Assembly (NCBI GenBank): GCA_037975125.1
Contig: CM075853.1
Span: forward strand, 89,104,395 to 89,168,394
Source: Latrodectus hesperus
Lineage: Eukaryota > Arthropoda > Arachnida > Araneae > Theridiidae
DNA length: 64,000 bases
Reading direction: 5' to 3'
The stretch's first letter is position 1, and the number at the start of each line of letters is the position of its first letter. Below the pieces are notes generated by a model. It had not been told where the DNA came from. It was given only the letters and a program-made list of their open reading frames with translations, and made no database searches. Both the position numbers and the translations under genes were made by a program. Shown here piece after piece: positions 1 to 13,740 of this stretch.

Positions 1-3000
1 ATAGGAACTTTATTAAATTAATAATAGCTGCCATTGTAAGCTTGCTAAAAAATTTAAAGCCTATAAATCAAATTCTCTCAATAGAACGTAATTATATAAA
101 AGCTACTATTATAAGAGCCTCATTTTGTGATGTTTCCTACTATTATGGATGATATATATGATTTTTGTACTAATTCTCTTTCTCCATAAAAACGTTTTTC
201 TAAACATAGCTCTATTCTCCAGTTAGTTGACTGAACTGACAACTGAATTTGTTCTCTGTTTTGTGCTATGGCTAAACACGTGCTTAGCATAGTCCCAGGT
301 TGGACTCAAGCTGTAAGCTAGGATGTTTTACGGTGGCTCGGAATGCATTTTAAACTGTAGTTCTCGGCTGAATTAGAACACGTTTCAAGAATGATCGTAG
401 AAGGATAAATAAACCAATTTAATCAATTCGTAGTCCGTTTCACACCTTGGATGCTTATTATAGGTTGTTTGAAATCCACATTGAACAATGATTGTCAATT
501 GAATTGATTCCCATGTCCCAAAAGAGATCGTAGAACTATATCCATACAAAAATTTGGAAACAGTAACTGCAAATTAAACCAAAAGTGTGAATCGAGAGAA
601 AATTAAACTATAAATTTTTATGTGTTAAATTGGCAAATGGAGCGAGTTCCTCCTTGAAAATTTTACATACATTTCTATTATGTGATGCAATTCTTATATT
701 ACGAAATTGAATGTAGCAAATGTAGGTACAATCATAGGCTATTGACGAATGTCTATGACACGATTTATTTAATGCGCTGAAAAAAGCCTTTAATTTTTAA
801 TTATAATTTAAATATAAAGGGTATAACTATAACATCATTTTTCCAAAACTTTTGCAACACATTAATTTTCATGAATCGGAAAAACGTCGAAAATATATAA
901 ATTAATGATATTAATAGCATGACAAATAAATTAACCGAATGATGAAAAATTATATTAATTTTTCAGAAATTGACAAGGATTATAATTTTTGTGTTAGACT
1001 TAAATTTTTTTTTTCTAATTACTTGACAAGTTGCCAAATTTATTTATTCTCAATTTGAATACATAATATTAGGTAAATTTGGATTTTGTTTATTTATTAT
1101 AATTAGAACAGGAAATTATGCCTATTCCATTAATGTCATTCAATATTCATTTTTAATGTAATGTAAAATACAAATTCATAAAACAATCTGTTGCATTTTT
1201 TGTGATATGCACTTTGTATGCTGCCTGGAGTCATTTGTTTTTACTGACATAGAAAAGAGGGAAACAGAAACATTATTATACAGATTCTCGACAAGAAAAT
1301 GATTGTAGCATAATGCATTTTCACAAAAAAGATTGAATTTTTAATTTATTAATAAAATTTGCTAGATATTTTTAATTCAAAACCCTTTCTTTTAAATGTC
1401 TTGCCATGCAAATCTAATATATTTTTTTGTCGTGTTAAAGCTAAAATTAATTTCAGATGAATGTGATTCTTATAAATATTTAATAACCTTATTTTTGGGG
1501 CTGCTTACAATATTTTTTATTTTAACATATTTTTTGTCAATGCTAACAATACTTTAAGATTGCTTTACTGTAAAATTTGTTCAAAAGTTTTATTTTTCTT
1601 CAGTATTAATCGCATGTTTTCATATTTTTTAAATTTCTTCATAGGCATTCCGCCAGCTTGTTCAATTCCAAACTGTATCAAAATTAGTTTAAAATAAAAA
1701 TTCTTAATGTTTCACATTTAAAAAAAGACAATGTAAAAATGAAACAGTTCATATTTTTATTTTAATTCAGTTATAGTAAAAATTATTGAAAACAAACTTA
1801 ATATGAAAGAACAAAACATGCTTTATATTCTTCCGGTGTGACAATTTGTTACAAAATTTTTCATTTTATAAATATTATCTATTAAGGAGGAAGACTAGAT
1901 TATATATTTATAGAAAAACAATATTGTAAAATTCATATATTTAAATATGTATATGTATTTACAATACAATCTTGCAACTTCTCGTATTTTACTTTATAAT
2001 AGATAATTACTTGTTATAAAATATGCGATGCTGAGATAAGATTAAAGTAAATTGAACCATAATTCTTTCTGGAATTTTGTTTTTGAGGTTGAGCAATAAT
2101 GTATATTTTTTAAAGTTGAGAGAAAAGTTATTTTATAATGAAGAGTCTTTGATGAAGAGGTAGCAAAACATTTTTCTCTGAATCATCAAGTTCAACTGCA
2201 ATTAAACGCGGCCGTGCCCTCGTAAATATATTACATCGATAAAGAGAATTAAGGTTTATTTTGTAATTAAAGTTTAAAAAAGAAAAGCAATTTTTCAGTT
2301 TGTCAATCGTTCTTAGAGAACATGTCTGGCTTCTGAAACATTTAGTAAGATTTTATGAATACGACGATACATGTTACCTACAATCTTTTAAATCAAAGAA
2401 CATAAAACCAGACCTTGCTTTTATAACTATAAAAATAATGATAGGATGTATTCATAAAGCACAAAGATAAAGTAATAAAGTTGCCGACAATTTCTTCATT
2501 CTTATTTCATTGTTCATTATGTTCTTTTCTCGAAATCCAATCTTCGTGTCCGCATTTCAATTCTCTATAAACTTCCGTTCTTTCATTACTTGTCTCCTTA
2601 CGCACCGGTGACTTAAAGGTCATGCTCGTTAATTATTCCATTGTACGTCTCTTTGGAGGCTTATAGTTGTTGAGACAACATATTCAGAACCACTGGGACA
2701 TGATGGGTACAAAAGGTTAATACAATACACGTTTGGGTGTTGGAATGCGTCGTTTTAAGCAGCGTGAATGACAAAGCTGATAAAATTCTGAGGCTAAGTC
2801 TATCTTACAGACTAGTAAACTATGATTTGCAGTATGACATGATTTTTAACTTCTAATAAAGATTAATATTTGTTAATTGTTTGCTAAATTATTAAAAGTA
2901 TAAATTTTAAGGCAAAAATTAAGATTACATTTGTAAGACCATTTTCAAGCATTTTTACTACTTAATAAAAATTTACTTTAAGATTATAAATAAGAAAATG

Positions 3001-3858
3001 TAAATAAGAGACTAAAAATTTCTTATAAGTTTAGTTGAGAAATTTGAGTCTCAATAATCCTCAAACTCTCTAAAACTGTAACAAAAATAAATCAATTTGT
3101 GCCCAATTTATAAGTAGATATAATTTACTAAGTAAGTTAATGAACCAATTATGTTGTTTTTTTTTTCCCAAATGTAATTTGGAAATAGAATGCAAATATT
3201 TTTTTATCGTTTTTAGAGCATACATTATAACTGTGATGCTGCTTATAGCTCTTGCACTTTTTGTATGCAAGCTTCTGTATTAACGTTTTTCGTTTCCAAA
3301 GAATGCGTTTAATGACAGCATTAATTTTATTTCAGTTTTCGCTCGGAATATTTTAAGAGTTCTTAATTTAAATTGCATATATTATGCACTGACGTTTATA
3401 GTAAATTTAGAAAAAATCACAGAAAGTTCTGATGAATCTATTTATAAGAGTCGAATTTACATAGATATGGTGGACTCAATCTAATATGTGTTAAATAGTT
3501 TTTTTTCTGTTAGAATTTCTGGATACAGATTTCAGGATAAAATCTAAATATTCTGGGTAACAATGAATTACATCACTTCTGAATTACTTTCTTATAATCT
3601 AAAATATTTATAGTATTGTAGTCCAATACTTTTGCCTATAGTTCCATTTATTGATCAACACATTATACAGTTTAATGTATGATTCACTTTTATTGACGGA
3701 AATCTACGAATCTATCTTAAGTAAATAAATATGTTAATCAGCATAAAAATATAAATGAAATCAGCTTTTAAAAAAGCCCAACTTTTAATGAAAACAAACT
3801 TATTTTTTTTAATTCTTTGCTATGTATTTTTTAAGCTGAAGCTATACATACAAAATTA

Positions 3859-3866
<8 letters not shown>
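1..3866. other. AT-rich intergenic DNA, no gene seen
   Basis: Very AT-rich sequence with frequent stops in all frames. No open frame shows recognisable protein composition, splice-bounded structure or a known motif. Apart from the near-palindrome at 266-292 I see nothing specific here. Confidence 0.7.
266..292. repeat. imperfect palindrome centred on CACGTG
   Basis: The two halves (CTATGGCTAAACAC and GTGCTTAGCATAG) are reverse complements except for one bulged base and one mismatch. An E-box core, CACGTG, lies at the centre (277-282). It could be a chance palindrome, a small hairpin repeat or a bHLH-type binding site. No gene lies nearby to favour the last. Confidence 0.4.

Positions 3867-3949
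<83 letters not shown>
3867..3949. repeat. compound (TA)n(TG)n microsatellite
   Basis: About 17 TA units are followed directly by about 24 TG units. Open frames read through it (poly-IY, poly-CV) are artefacts of the repeat. Confidence 0.97.
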
Positions 3950-3951
<2 letters not shown>

Positions 3952-5102
3952 AATTATTCATTTTCTTTAAAGAACTAGTAAAAAATAATTTTGATGCACA
4001 TTTTTAAGTGTTGTTTGTCAACATTTTTTGTAAACACTATTATTTACCACTAAAGCAACGCATATTTTAAATTTCCAGGAAATAAGCACCTTGCAAAAAT
4101 AAATAAAAAATGCAGCATTATAAGGATCATTTCTTTTAATTACCATTAAAAGTAATAATCACAACAATTAATATGTCTGCTTTGGTTGATACGCGCACAG
4201 TAGTAATTTTGTTCAACTAAAATTCGTCAGCTATTTCAGCACACACACAATAATATTTATATTATATATAGTTTTATCATCTTCATATCTTAATATATGA
4301 ATTTATATAAGCCATTTCAATTTCAGGTTAGTAAATAACTGTTTATTTTGCATTTTACTCATATTCTGTTATTTCTTGCAATTTCATTTTATTGTTATTC
4401 ATATCCTATGTTGATTTTCTTTTTCTTTTATTCACTTTCATTTTAAATATATTTTCATTCTAGTATTCCTATTAATTTGAAAGTGTTTGCTTTTGACCCT
4501 ATTTTTGATTCAGAAATTCACAGATGTAACAACTGAATAGTACATTTATGTGCTTAGTTTAGAAACATGTTTAATTTAGAAATGCATGAAAATATATATC
4601 TCTTTGTAAGAATAGGTATTAGTAATAATGGATTTAAAAAGTTGTTTTGAAAATTTTTATCAGTTTTTCATGAAATATTTTTTTAACTATTTTACGACAA
4701 TTATTTTTAAATTGACCGCATCACTTAGCTAGTTATTGGAAATACAAGTTTAACTTTAATGTAATAATTCATTCAATATAACGTGATCTCCTATAATTAG
4801 ATATCACGCACGATACAATTAGATTTATCGTTATGCTTTTATAATTCTCGCTATATTTGAATTGTTGCAGCGAGAACGATTTTGAAACGCAATGAATAAT
4901 TTTAACTTGCATGATTATAACCTATTTGAAATTTTATTAATTTTAAATTGCGATGCCATAACTTTATATTATTGCATAAACTGAAAATAAAAGAACTAAA
5001 AACGCAAGTAATATAACTAGTGCAATTTAAAAGAAGTGTTTGTGAGTTATAAGTTTTCAATTACTACAATACAATGTTCATCAGTTTGTATGACCGAAAA
5101 AC
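3950..5102. other. AT-rich intergenic DNA, nothing identified
   Basis: No coding frame, RNA gene or transposon end was recognised between the microsatellite and the poly(A)-tailed repeat. Confidence 0.65.
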
Positions 5103-5136
5103 AATAAAGTGCCTCGCCAACACAAAAATTGATTTC

Positions 5137-5172
<36 letters not shown>
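5103..5172 (+). repeat. poly(A)-tailed repeat end, candidate retroposed 3' end
   Basis: The 20-mer AATAAAGTGCCTCGCCAACA at 5103-5122 recurs exactly at 7220-7239. In this copy it is followed after about 17 bases by an uninterrupted run of 33 A (5140-5172). A repeated word that begins with AATAAA and leads into a long A tail suggests the 3' end of a retroposed transcript. The 5' extent and the source family are unknown, and no target-site duplication was found. Confidence 0.4.
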
Positions 5173-5173
<1 letters not shown>

Positions 5174-8100
5174 AGCGGTTTATAATTATAAGATGTCAAA
5201 GTAATGAGCCAGATTTATTTATTCATTAATGTATTTCTGTAGTAGCATCTTACACATGTGAACCAACTAATCGATTTGTAGTTCTTTTAACGCATACAAA
5301 TTAACTTGTGTTTACCTTTATAATATGGTTAAGGTTTTATTCCACCGTTGTGAAAATTTAAAGTATTCAAAATTTACCAGTTGAAAGATAACTTGCTCGT
5401 TTTTGGAAAGGGTATTCGTAAAATTTTGATCCATTGTAAGAGAGAGCGTAACACCACAGTATTGTAGAAAAACCTTTTAAAAGTTGGAGCATGTAATGGT
5501 TTCCTGGTTGGTATTTTAAAAAATAATCAGGAGTTTTCAACGAGGAAGACATTAAACTGTATATTGTATTTGGTTTTCCATCATAATCAAATTTGTACAC
5601 ATCTTATGAATTTTATGAATTTCCTTTCTTACATAATCAAAGTATGAACATTTTGAAATCTTTAAATGTCTGTATGACGATATTCGTGAAGGAAATTACA
5701 AAAGCGTTATACAGTTTCTTTCGCTACATATGTCCATCACTAATACTTCGCAAACTATTCACTGTTTCAGTTACTAGTAATGAGCAAATACAAATAAACA
5801 TTAAGTAAATGATTCAATTTATATGTCATCTTTGGTGGTTCAATCAATATTGTAATAATTAAAGTTAGAGTAAAATTTTGAAGTACTGATAAAAAATACA
5901 GGGTAATGCTTTATTAGTGACTCTTGTGGAAAATATACTTCTTCCCAAAAGATTACAATTTTGATTTGATGCCCTTGAATTTAATTAGTTTAATATGTGT
6001 CAGTTGTCTTGCAAATAATTTTGAAAGACTCAATTATATGATAAACAATTTCCAGCTGAAAAACATTGAAGATCATTTAAGCAACGCTCCGCTGAGCAAC
6101 TACCTAAACTGGATCTTGCTTATCATCCTCAACTTCAAGAAATAGTCATTATCAACTGAATAATTATGAATTGAGGTGATGAATTGCAGCATCTGGAAAG
6201 AAATGTGAATCTATTCTATGAGCCCGCATATGTAGCTATTTTGTAAAGTAAGGACAACTACCGTTATGTCGAAACCTAATATCAAGAGCTCTGTTTCTCG
6301 TCATTAATTTTCCGATCTTGCCAAGGTTAGAGAAAAGGGAGAAAACATTTTTTCCTCAGCACAATTAGTATGCTACGAAGGCGGAAATCTTAGATAATTT
6401 TTATCAGATACTGTACTTTATGAAATGAATGATAATCAAGATAGTGCTGGATTAGAGTCTTAATTAGACTTTGTCTAGACATTAACATTAAAATAGTCAA
6501 ATTCTCTGTATGTTTATTATAGTGATTGTCAATTTTGATAACTTATAGAAATGTCTTATGTTTGATTAAAACACTTTTAGAGATTTATTAAAGAAAAATT
6601 TCTGCTTGAAAGTAGCTCTTCTTCATTGAAATGAGAGAGATTTTGAAGTGCAAAACTTTCCTAAATGAATTACTCTATCAGTGCAGTTATAAATGTTTTA
6701 CCTAAAAGAAGCAAACCTTTTTCGTGTTATATCTTAACGGGTTTATTGAAGAACACAAAAAGTTAATTATATTTACTTTCATTGTGTAGAACAAGTATAT
6801 TTCTCTCATTTTTCTGAATGAGAAGTAAGTTTCAAAATGAAATTTAATTAAATTAAATAAGAAAATTAAATTGTATGAAATATTAAACAGATTTCCTAAA
6901 AAATTTTGTAATTATTTAAACCTAGGAGTTATTTTCTCTAAATGGAATATTAAATTGTGTCTTTAAAATAAGAATTTAAGAAAATTTTAATTCATATTTT
7001 CTGTGATATCTGTGTATTTAATACAAAACACTTATTGTATTGTCTTAAACGGAAGAGACTGTTTCTGCATTATATCAAAACATTAAAAATATATTTTTGC
7101 CTCAAATGAAACTACTGACAAGCCCATAATGATTCTTAGCATATTCTAATCAATCTAATGGATGAGCAAGTTTTAATATTGCATCTGCATTTTGAGCAGT
7201 TTTGAACCTATTCATTAGTAATAAAGTGCCTCGCCAACATTCATTCATTTTCCCATTCAATTAATTGTGTTGAAGCTCATCCCTTATCAGTATTTACAAC
7301 ACAATTTTATCTGCTTTCGATGGTTGTATTGATTATTTTACCTAGTCATAATTATTGTTCATTTTTTCATTTAATAATATAAAGAAGTTTTAATTTTTAT
7401 AAACAATTCACAACAATTCAATGTAAATTTTTGCCCCTTAATGAGATTATTCCAGCTTCTTCTCTTTCAAACAAAAAAATTCACAATTTAATGTTCTAAT
7501 ATTATTAAAATTTTCATGACTGTAATCAATTCATTTAATTGTTCAGTAAAGACTGTTTTAGGCTCCCATTCTTTCAGTAATTTGCTGAGTAATCATTCAG
7601 TAATCTTTAAATAATTTGCTGACTTATCTTATTCCTTATTATCCAATTTTAAGTAGTTAATAATTATATGTTCCTTCTGAAACTTGAGTATTAATTGCGA
7701 TTGTATTTTCCTTCGATTTCTCCTAATATTTTCTATTCTCTTATAAGTTATTTTTAAAAAATTTTCAAAATATTTGAAAAATTATTCAATTATTGAAAAT
7801 AATTAGAAAATGATTCAAGACTCTAAGACACTATCAAGAATAAATTTAATAATGATTTTCAAAATTTTAATACATGATATGAAAAGCTCCGAAATAAGTT
7901 ACATTTTAAGACCCTAAGATGCGTGTTCAGCAGTAATTATTCTTTTATTTATTGTTCTAAATCTTTAATATTGATTGTCACAGATTTAAAGTAGGCTCAT
8001 CAGTTTACTTCATACTGCAATTTTCCAAAAAAATATTAATATGCTGCAATCAAAAGACAAATAAATGTGTTCAGTCAATCAATTAAAAATTCATGCTTAA

Positions 8101-9420
8101 ATTTTAAAAAATTATAAAATTAAAAAACTCTAAAAATAACAACTTGAAGTCAAAACTTTTTTAATAGTACAAAAAATACAATACCATTTAAATAAAATAT
8201 ACAATGAGAGCCGATTTGAATACGAAGCATTTAAAATTAAATATGATAATCTTAAAATAAATTTTTAAAAATAGACTCAATAATCATTAGAAAAAGAATA
8301 AACCGTTAAAATGAGAATATATGGAACTTCATAAGCGATTTCATTAACCAAACTGCGTTTCATATTGTATGCTTGAGGGTAAAACGTGAGTACCAGAAAC
8401 GAAAGCAAATCTAACTGACATTATGCATCGGAATCAACACTGAATCACGTCGTCGAGTCCCTAAGTCACGTCGTAGAACAAACTAATTAGAAAGGCTGCA
8501 ATTGATATTATAAGCAGTTGGTGATCGAGAAGATATCGAATTTCTTGCTAGAGCAATAGAGAATGTAAATAGCGATTGTAACAGTTGAGGATCTTTTAAA
8601 CCGTTTGCAAATTAAATATTCGTTTAGAGTTTAACTGCAGTTTGTAACCACCATAGCACAGTAAACATTTCTATATGAGTTATCTTTTGAGAATGATCAA
8701 AACTAATTCTTATCGTATGGCAATAAAAAGTATGCATTTGAAAAATATTTTTATAAAGTAGGGGGAGTAATAGTTTTTACAATAGCATCAACTTTTTCAC
8801 AGAAAATATATAAATAAAAAAACATCGAAAATTATGCATTACTTACAAAATGCAAAAGTGAAAAATGAATGTACTACACAAATTAGGCTTTATACATAAT
8901 TTAAACACAATTGTAAATTTATGTTTGAAAGTTTTCTTAAAGCTCACATACTAAATACAGAGTCCAAGCTATACATCAGTGGTAAAGTTAAGACAGTTAA
9001 TCCTATGTCCAAAAAATGGGTAGTTTGATTCTTGACTTTGAGTTGATTGTCATATTTATAGAGGCAGATTAAGGACACACGTCAAATTATTGATGTTTTT
9101 CAGCTTGCTGTGCAATGTAGAAATTTATGGATACAAATGCACTTTTTTAAATCTAACCAATTTAATTGAATATTTTATGAAATTATGAGACATTAATTCT
9201 AAATATAATCTTTAAATTATTCACGAGCTTTTATTGGCTTAATCACGAGTTTATAATAGGCTTGACTAGGCATAAATACTCAAATATGTAACATAATAAA
9301 TAAAACTTTAACCAAATAACTTCCTTAGTAGTTTTTCCTTTATAGTTGCTAGTGATATATGATGATATTAATTGACCTTAACAATATTATTATGAATCAA
9401 ATTTTAGAATTAAGGTATCA
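5173..9420. other. AT-rich intergenic DNA with unassigned ORF
   Basis: No recognisable gene. On the minus strand, 5367-5600 is open for about 77 codons with a non-repetitive, ordinary-looking amino-acid mix (for example KFDYDGKPNTIYSLM), but it opens from GTG rather than ATG and I recognise no family. The rest is low-complexity AT-rich sequence. Confidence 0.6.
7220..7239 (+). repeat. second copy of the 5103 20-mer
   Basis: Exact copy of the word at 5103-5122 (AATAAAGTGCCTCGCCAACA). Here it continues into CATTCATTTTC and not into a poly(A) run. A 20 bp exact match of mixed composition is unlikely by chance over 2 kb of AT-rich DNA, so a shared dispersed repeat is likely. Confidence 0.6.
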
Positions 9421-9460
9421 GTAATTTATATATATATCAACTGATATATATATATATTAC
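9421..9460. repeat. 40 bp AT-rich palindrome
   Basis: Runs of TA with a central ATCAACTGAT are bounded by GTAAT on the left and ATTAC on the right. The whole can fold into one near-perfect hairpin. Confidence 0.7.
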
Positions 9461-11539
9461 TTTGTATAAATTGCTGAGAAAAGTAAAATTACGATGAGGG
9501 GAAATTGTAAAATAGCTTAAATGCTAAACAGGTGGATGATTTTTCCTAAGGTAGATTTCCTTTTTCCTCAGAAATAGGTGTGGTGTTCTTTTTTGTGCTT
9601 GTTTTGCATTTTTGTGGTGGGCTGTTTTGCATTTTTGTAATAAGTGTGCCAGATGAGTTTGCCTTCAGGTAAAGACGTCTGAAAACTCTTCCAGTTTACT
9701 CAGTACCTGTTTTTCGTAAGTGAATTTATGAATTCCAACATTATGAAAATAAATACCACAATGGGATTGATAAATGATAGAATTAAACTATCATGCAAGC
9801 TTGTTTAGTGAATATTTTGTGCAATATTTCCAAAAGCACTCAATTGTTTTGATGTTTCGAGATGCATCATAAAAACAGAGTACAAATGGTTTTAACAACA
9901 ATAAATATCAGTCTTTCATCCTTAATAAATTTTTCTTTTAACCTTCCCCGCCTGTGTTTACATTATGCTGTTAAGTAAAATAATGTTAAATAATAATAAA
10001 ATAATGTTTTCGGCACGATTTGGCATTTGCGAATGTCTTGAATAAGAATCAATAGATTTTTTAAATAATATAGTAGAAGTCACACTTGACCGTTATACCA
10101 GTACGATTGAATTTTTTACAAGCATACAAAGTTCAAGTAAGCAAAAATGAAATATGATACCAAATCCTTTTTGCTTCCTTGAATCATTTTTGATAAATTT
10201 TGATTTGAAGCTTAAAATATGAATAAAAATGTTAATATACAGTGAGGGAAAAAAAAGTAGCGATCATGCGATCGTAACTCTAAACCTTTTCTTTAAGCTA
10301 CAATATATTTAATGCAAAGAAATTATAAGAATATATAAATAAAATATTCAATAGTCACCCGATATATATCTACTTTTAGATCTTTCAACTTTTAGACTAC
10401 TTCGATTGACTGCAAATAGTTAATGCATGAATGAGAATTTTGTACCTTATTTGAATTCGCTCATTAACGTTGTACTATATATTCTCTTTACAATACCTTA
10501 TTAACAACGATCAATTTTACATTTTAAGATGCATGTTCTATACAATTATTCGTAATTTTGAGCCAAAATTAAGTGATTAAGTTAATAAATGAGTTGACAG
10601 TTTTCTCTATCAATACTTCTTTCCATACAAAACAGAAAACTTTTGAGCCGCAGCTGTTTAATATAATTTTGTCTTATCGACATCACTATCGTTGGCTTAG
10701 CCAGGATCGAGCAATGTACTTCCCATATTACAAAAGCGATGCCCTTATGAATTAAATATTTTTTCTCAGTCTACGCAGATGTATTAAATTCAATTTTACT
10801 TAAACTGCTTTTTATATAACAAAATAAATATATTAATTGGAGAAAACACTTTTTTTCTGTAAGTTTTATTTAGTTATCTTTGATACACACAAATATTTAG
10901 ATTATGTCTTAAATTAGTTGTTTCTCTTAAATTTCTGTAAAACAGAATTAATCTACCAACCAAATAATTCAGATTTAGAGCAATAAATTTCAAATTTGAA
11001 ATAACTTAGTAAAATTAATTTGAATATTTAATTGGTTTATTAATATATGATTCTTACTATTGTTCTAACTTACTTAAAAACTGAAAAGATTCTACTATGT
11101 TATGTGTGTGAGTTACGATTTATAAATATAGCATGTTATTTGTGAATCATTTCGAAGAATGTACTAATGATGATCTCATGAACAACAAAAAAACTGCGCA
11201 TGTCAGAATATTATTTCTAGCATGCAATTTCCAATTTTGCCTTCAAACTGAATATACGGTTTTTTAAGGAAATTTTGCACCTAAAGGTGAGAACACAGCT
11301 GTGAATATATATGAAAACTTTAGTTCATGCATTCAAATTTAAATATTACACGCATTTTCAATGTAAAAGTTCTTTAAAAAAATAATGAATTTATTTATGT
11401 CAATATTTTTTGGGGGAAATAAAATAGATTCACACTCAATAAGAATTACTTTTCCTTAAAAAAATTACCGTCAATGATAGAAATATTTTTACAATAAAAT
11501 CATTTTTTTGTGAAATACATGAAGTGGAATGAAAAATGA
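9461..11539. other. AT-rich intergenic DNA
   Basis: No gene recognised. The stretch contains one transposon-end-like motif at 10240 and, at 10711-10727, a 17 bp word (GCAATGTACTTCCCATA) that recurs at 34685-34701. Confidence 0.6.
10240..10260 (+). mobile_element. solo Tc1/mariner-type terminal repeat
   Basis: A TA dinucleotide is followed by CAGTGAGGGAAAAAAAAGTA. This is the typical form of a Tc1/mariner superfamily terminal repeat. It also resembles the outer repeat of the Tc3-like element at 41105 (CACTGCGTGAAAAAAAGTAG). No matching opposite end or transposase was found, so it is read as a truncated relic. Confidence 0.45.
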
Positions 11540-11550
11540 ATATATATATA

Positions 11551-11624
<74 letters not shown>
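11540..11624. repeat. (TA)n microsatellite
   Basis: About 42 TA units with one G interruption near 11552. Confidence 0.97.
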
Positions 11625-11626
<2 letters not shown>

Positions 11627-12619
11627 ATTAATAATCACACCTTAACTTTCTCAGAATGTTAAAATAATGCAAAAATTATAAATTTTAAAATGTTATTCAA
11701 ATGGAATGAATAGCTTCACAGAGTTTGATGCATTAACGAAAGTTTGTAGATAAGAACTCTAACTCAATTTATCGCATGTGTTAAATTTTGAAATCGGTAC
11801 TCAATGAATGAAAATATTACTGATTGATTATTCACAGTATAATTAGATGACATTGATGATGTATTTTGATCTGAACACGCAAGAAATAAATGGTGAATTG
11901 CTTAAACGAGAGATAAAACGTGTAAACCCTCTTTCATTTATATGCAGCAACCGTAAAAAATACTCAACTACTTATTACTCAGGCATCTAACCCAAGGTCC
12001 AGTGTTAACCTTGTTCTGAGTGTCTTAGAAAATAATTTTTACGTATTCTTGTCAACTACTGAAGTATTATTCTATTAACGTAGCATTGTCAATCTTGTAA
12101 ACTTGATCCGTGCCATAAAGATCTTCCTTAACGAGTAGCCTGCTGAGATTTGACTTACTTATTCTCCGAGACATTTGTCAAACACCTGGATAACCAGGTA
12201 GCCTGAGTTATTTCAGACATTTCTTGAATAAGTAAATAACATTATGAGCTAAAGTCGACTCTGCTTAGGTGAACAATTTTTTGTAGACTTCGTTTTTATT
12301 AGTTTTTTTTAATTAGTTTAGATATTCAAATTAAATGCGTATAAAATATATTAAAATTATTATAAATTATTCAAATTCTTAAAGAGCTTGAATAAAAACA
12401 TGAAAATAATTTGATTTTTAATCTTTTAGTAAATAGGTCATGAAATCATGTATTTTATAGACCCAATTCTGATTTCTTAGCCTTGTGATGTGATTTCAAA
12501 TTTTGGACTGCATAAATCGGTTTTATACTTTTGACACCGCTTAGTGGACAGACTAACGCTAAATATTGATGATATAAGGCATTTTAGCATCAGTTGCGTT
12601 AGTTTCTTTGCTGTCAGAC
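11625..12619. other. intergenic DNA, nothing identified
   Basis: Somewhat less AT-biased than the neighbours around 11.9-12.2 kb, but no frame stays open and no repeat family was recognised. Confidence 0.6.
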
Positions 12620-12815
12620 ATCATAGATAGTGGACCATATTCACGGTTGCTTTGGAGAAAACTCGGAAAATTCTCAAGCACGTACCCAGAGACACGCGCA
12701 GGCAGAAGCACAACAATCTTCCGTTGTTCATCAGTGGCGTGGAACGAACTCGGGACCTTATGCTCCGAGGAGTGTTACTCTATTACTTGGTTTCGGTGAG
12801 CCCACCGGTAATGTA
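12620..12815 (-). mobile_element. probable tRNA-derived SINE copy, reverse orientation
   Basis: A compact island of normal GC content in AT-rich DNA. Read on the minus strand it begins with a tRNA-like head containing a B-box-like element, GAGTTCGTTCC, at about 12731-12741, with a possible A box in CCGGTGGGCTCACC upstream. A second, more decayed relative of its tail lies at about 13.8 kb. The three short overlapping open frames across it on the plus strand look incidental. Target-site duplications were not found, so the ends are approximate. Confidence 0.5.
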
Positions 12816-13740
12816 CTTAATTTCATCAGGGAGCTAAGCTTCAATGATCTACTCTGAAATCTATTCAGATCTGGTATATTGCTCTATTGTCACACTTTGC
12901 TTACCAATGCAATTTGACCTGAACTTTCAGTATTAGGGGAGTTTTCTGAACCATATTACAAACATTTATACCAGAATCAGAAGTCTGAGTCGCAATCTGC
13001 TAAAATGAATAGCAGAATTCTCTGTCTCTCTTTGATTATTTAGTTACTATCTCTGGTAAAGTGTTAACAAGAATGTAGAATAATTACATTTTTTACAATT
13101 GAGGAAATATTTATGAATATGGGAAATCAAAATCATCCTAAGAAATTTCAATTTCATTTTATTATGATTTTACCTACGTCTAAAACACGTCATCACTTAC
13201 TTAAATTACAAATAAGAGCATCGTTACTTACTTTGAATATATCAATTAATGCCAAAGTTCTCAAAATCGATAATCTATAGTTTCCAGGTGAAAATATTTT
13301 AGATGCTTATAAACTCATGGTAAGATCTCGTAGCAATCCTATTCATATCAAAATGATTTTCAGTGAATTCAAAAATCTCGGAAAATGTATTGAGGTAAGA
13401 AAGCTTTCAGTTACGTAATTTAGAAAAAAAAGAAAGAAAGAAGCAGGGAATTTTATATTTCCTTTAAATTTCAAATGAATATTGTAAAGAATGTTTTGTA
13501 CATTTAAATCTTAGGATACATCTAATAGCATTCCGTTCAGACCATTTCTCCACACAGAACTAATGCAACCGAGCTACTAAGTCTCATGTAATACTACTAA
13601 TTCCAGAAATTGAAATGCTTTTAAATAGTTACAATTTTAAATACTATACAAAAAGTAATACAAAAAATATTTTGTGTTCAGTTTTCATTAGATAATCCAT
13701 CTCGCTTATAGAATTTTGTAACCGCATAGCTTAACATCTA
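12816..13740. other. AT-rich intergenic DNA
   Basis: No gene or defined repeat seen. Confidence 0.6.

Noticed and set aside
12608..12857. Three overlapping plus-strand open frames
   Set aside because: They cross a SINE-like island. Three open frames at once reflect its higher GC content, not coding.
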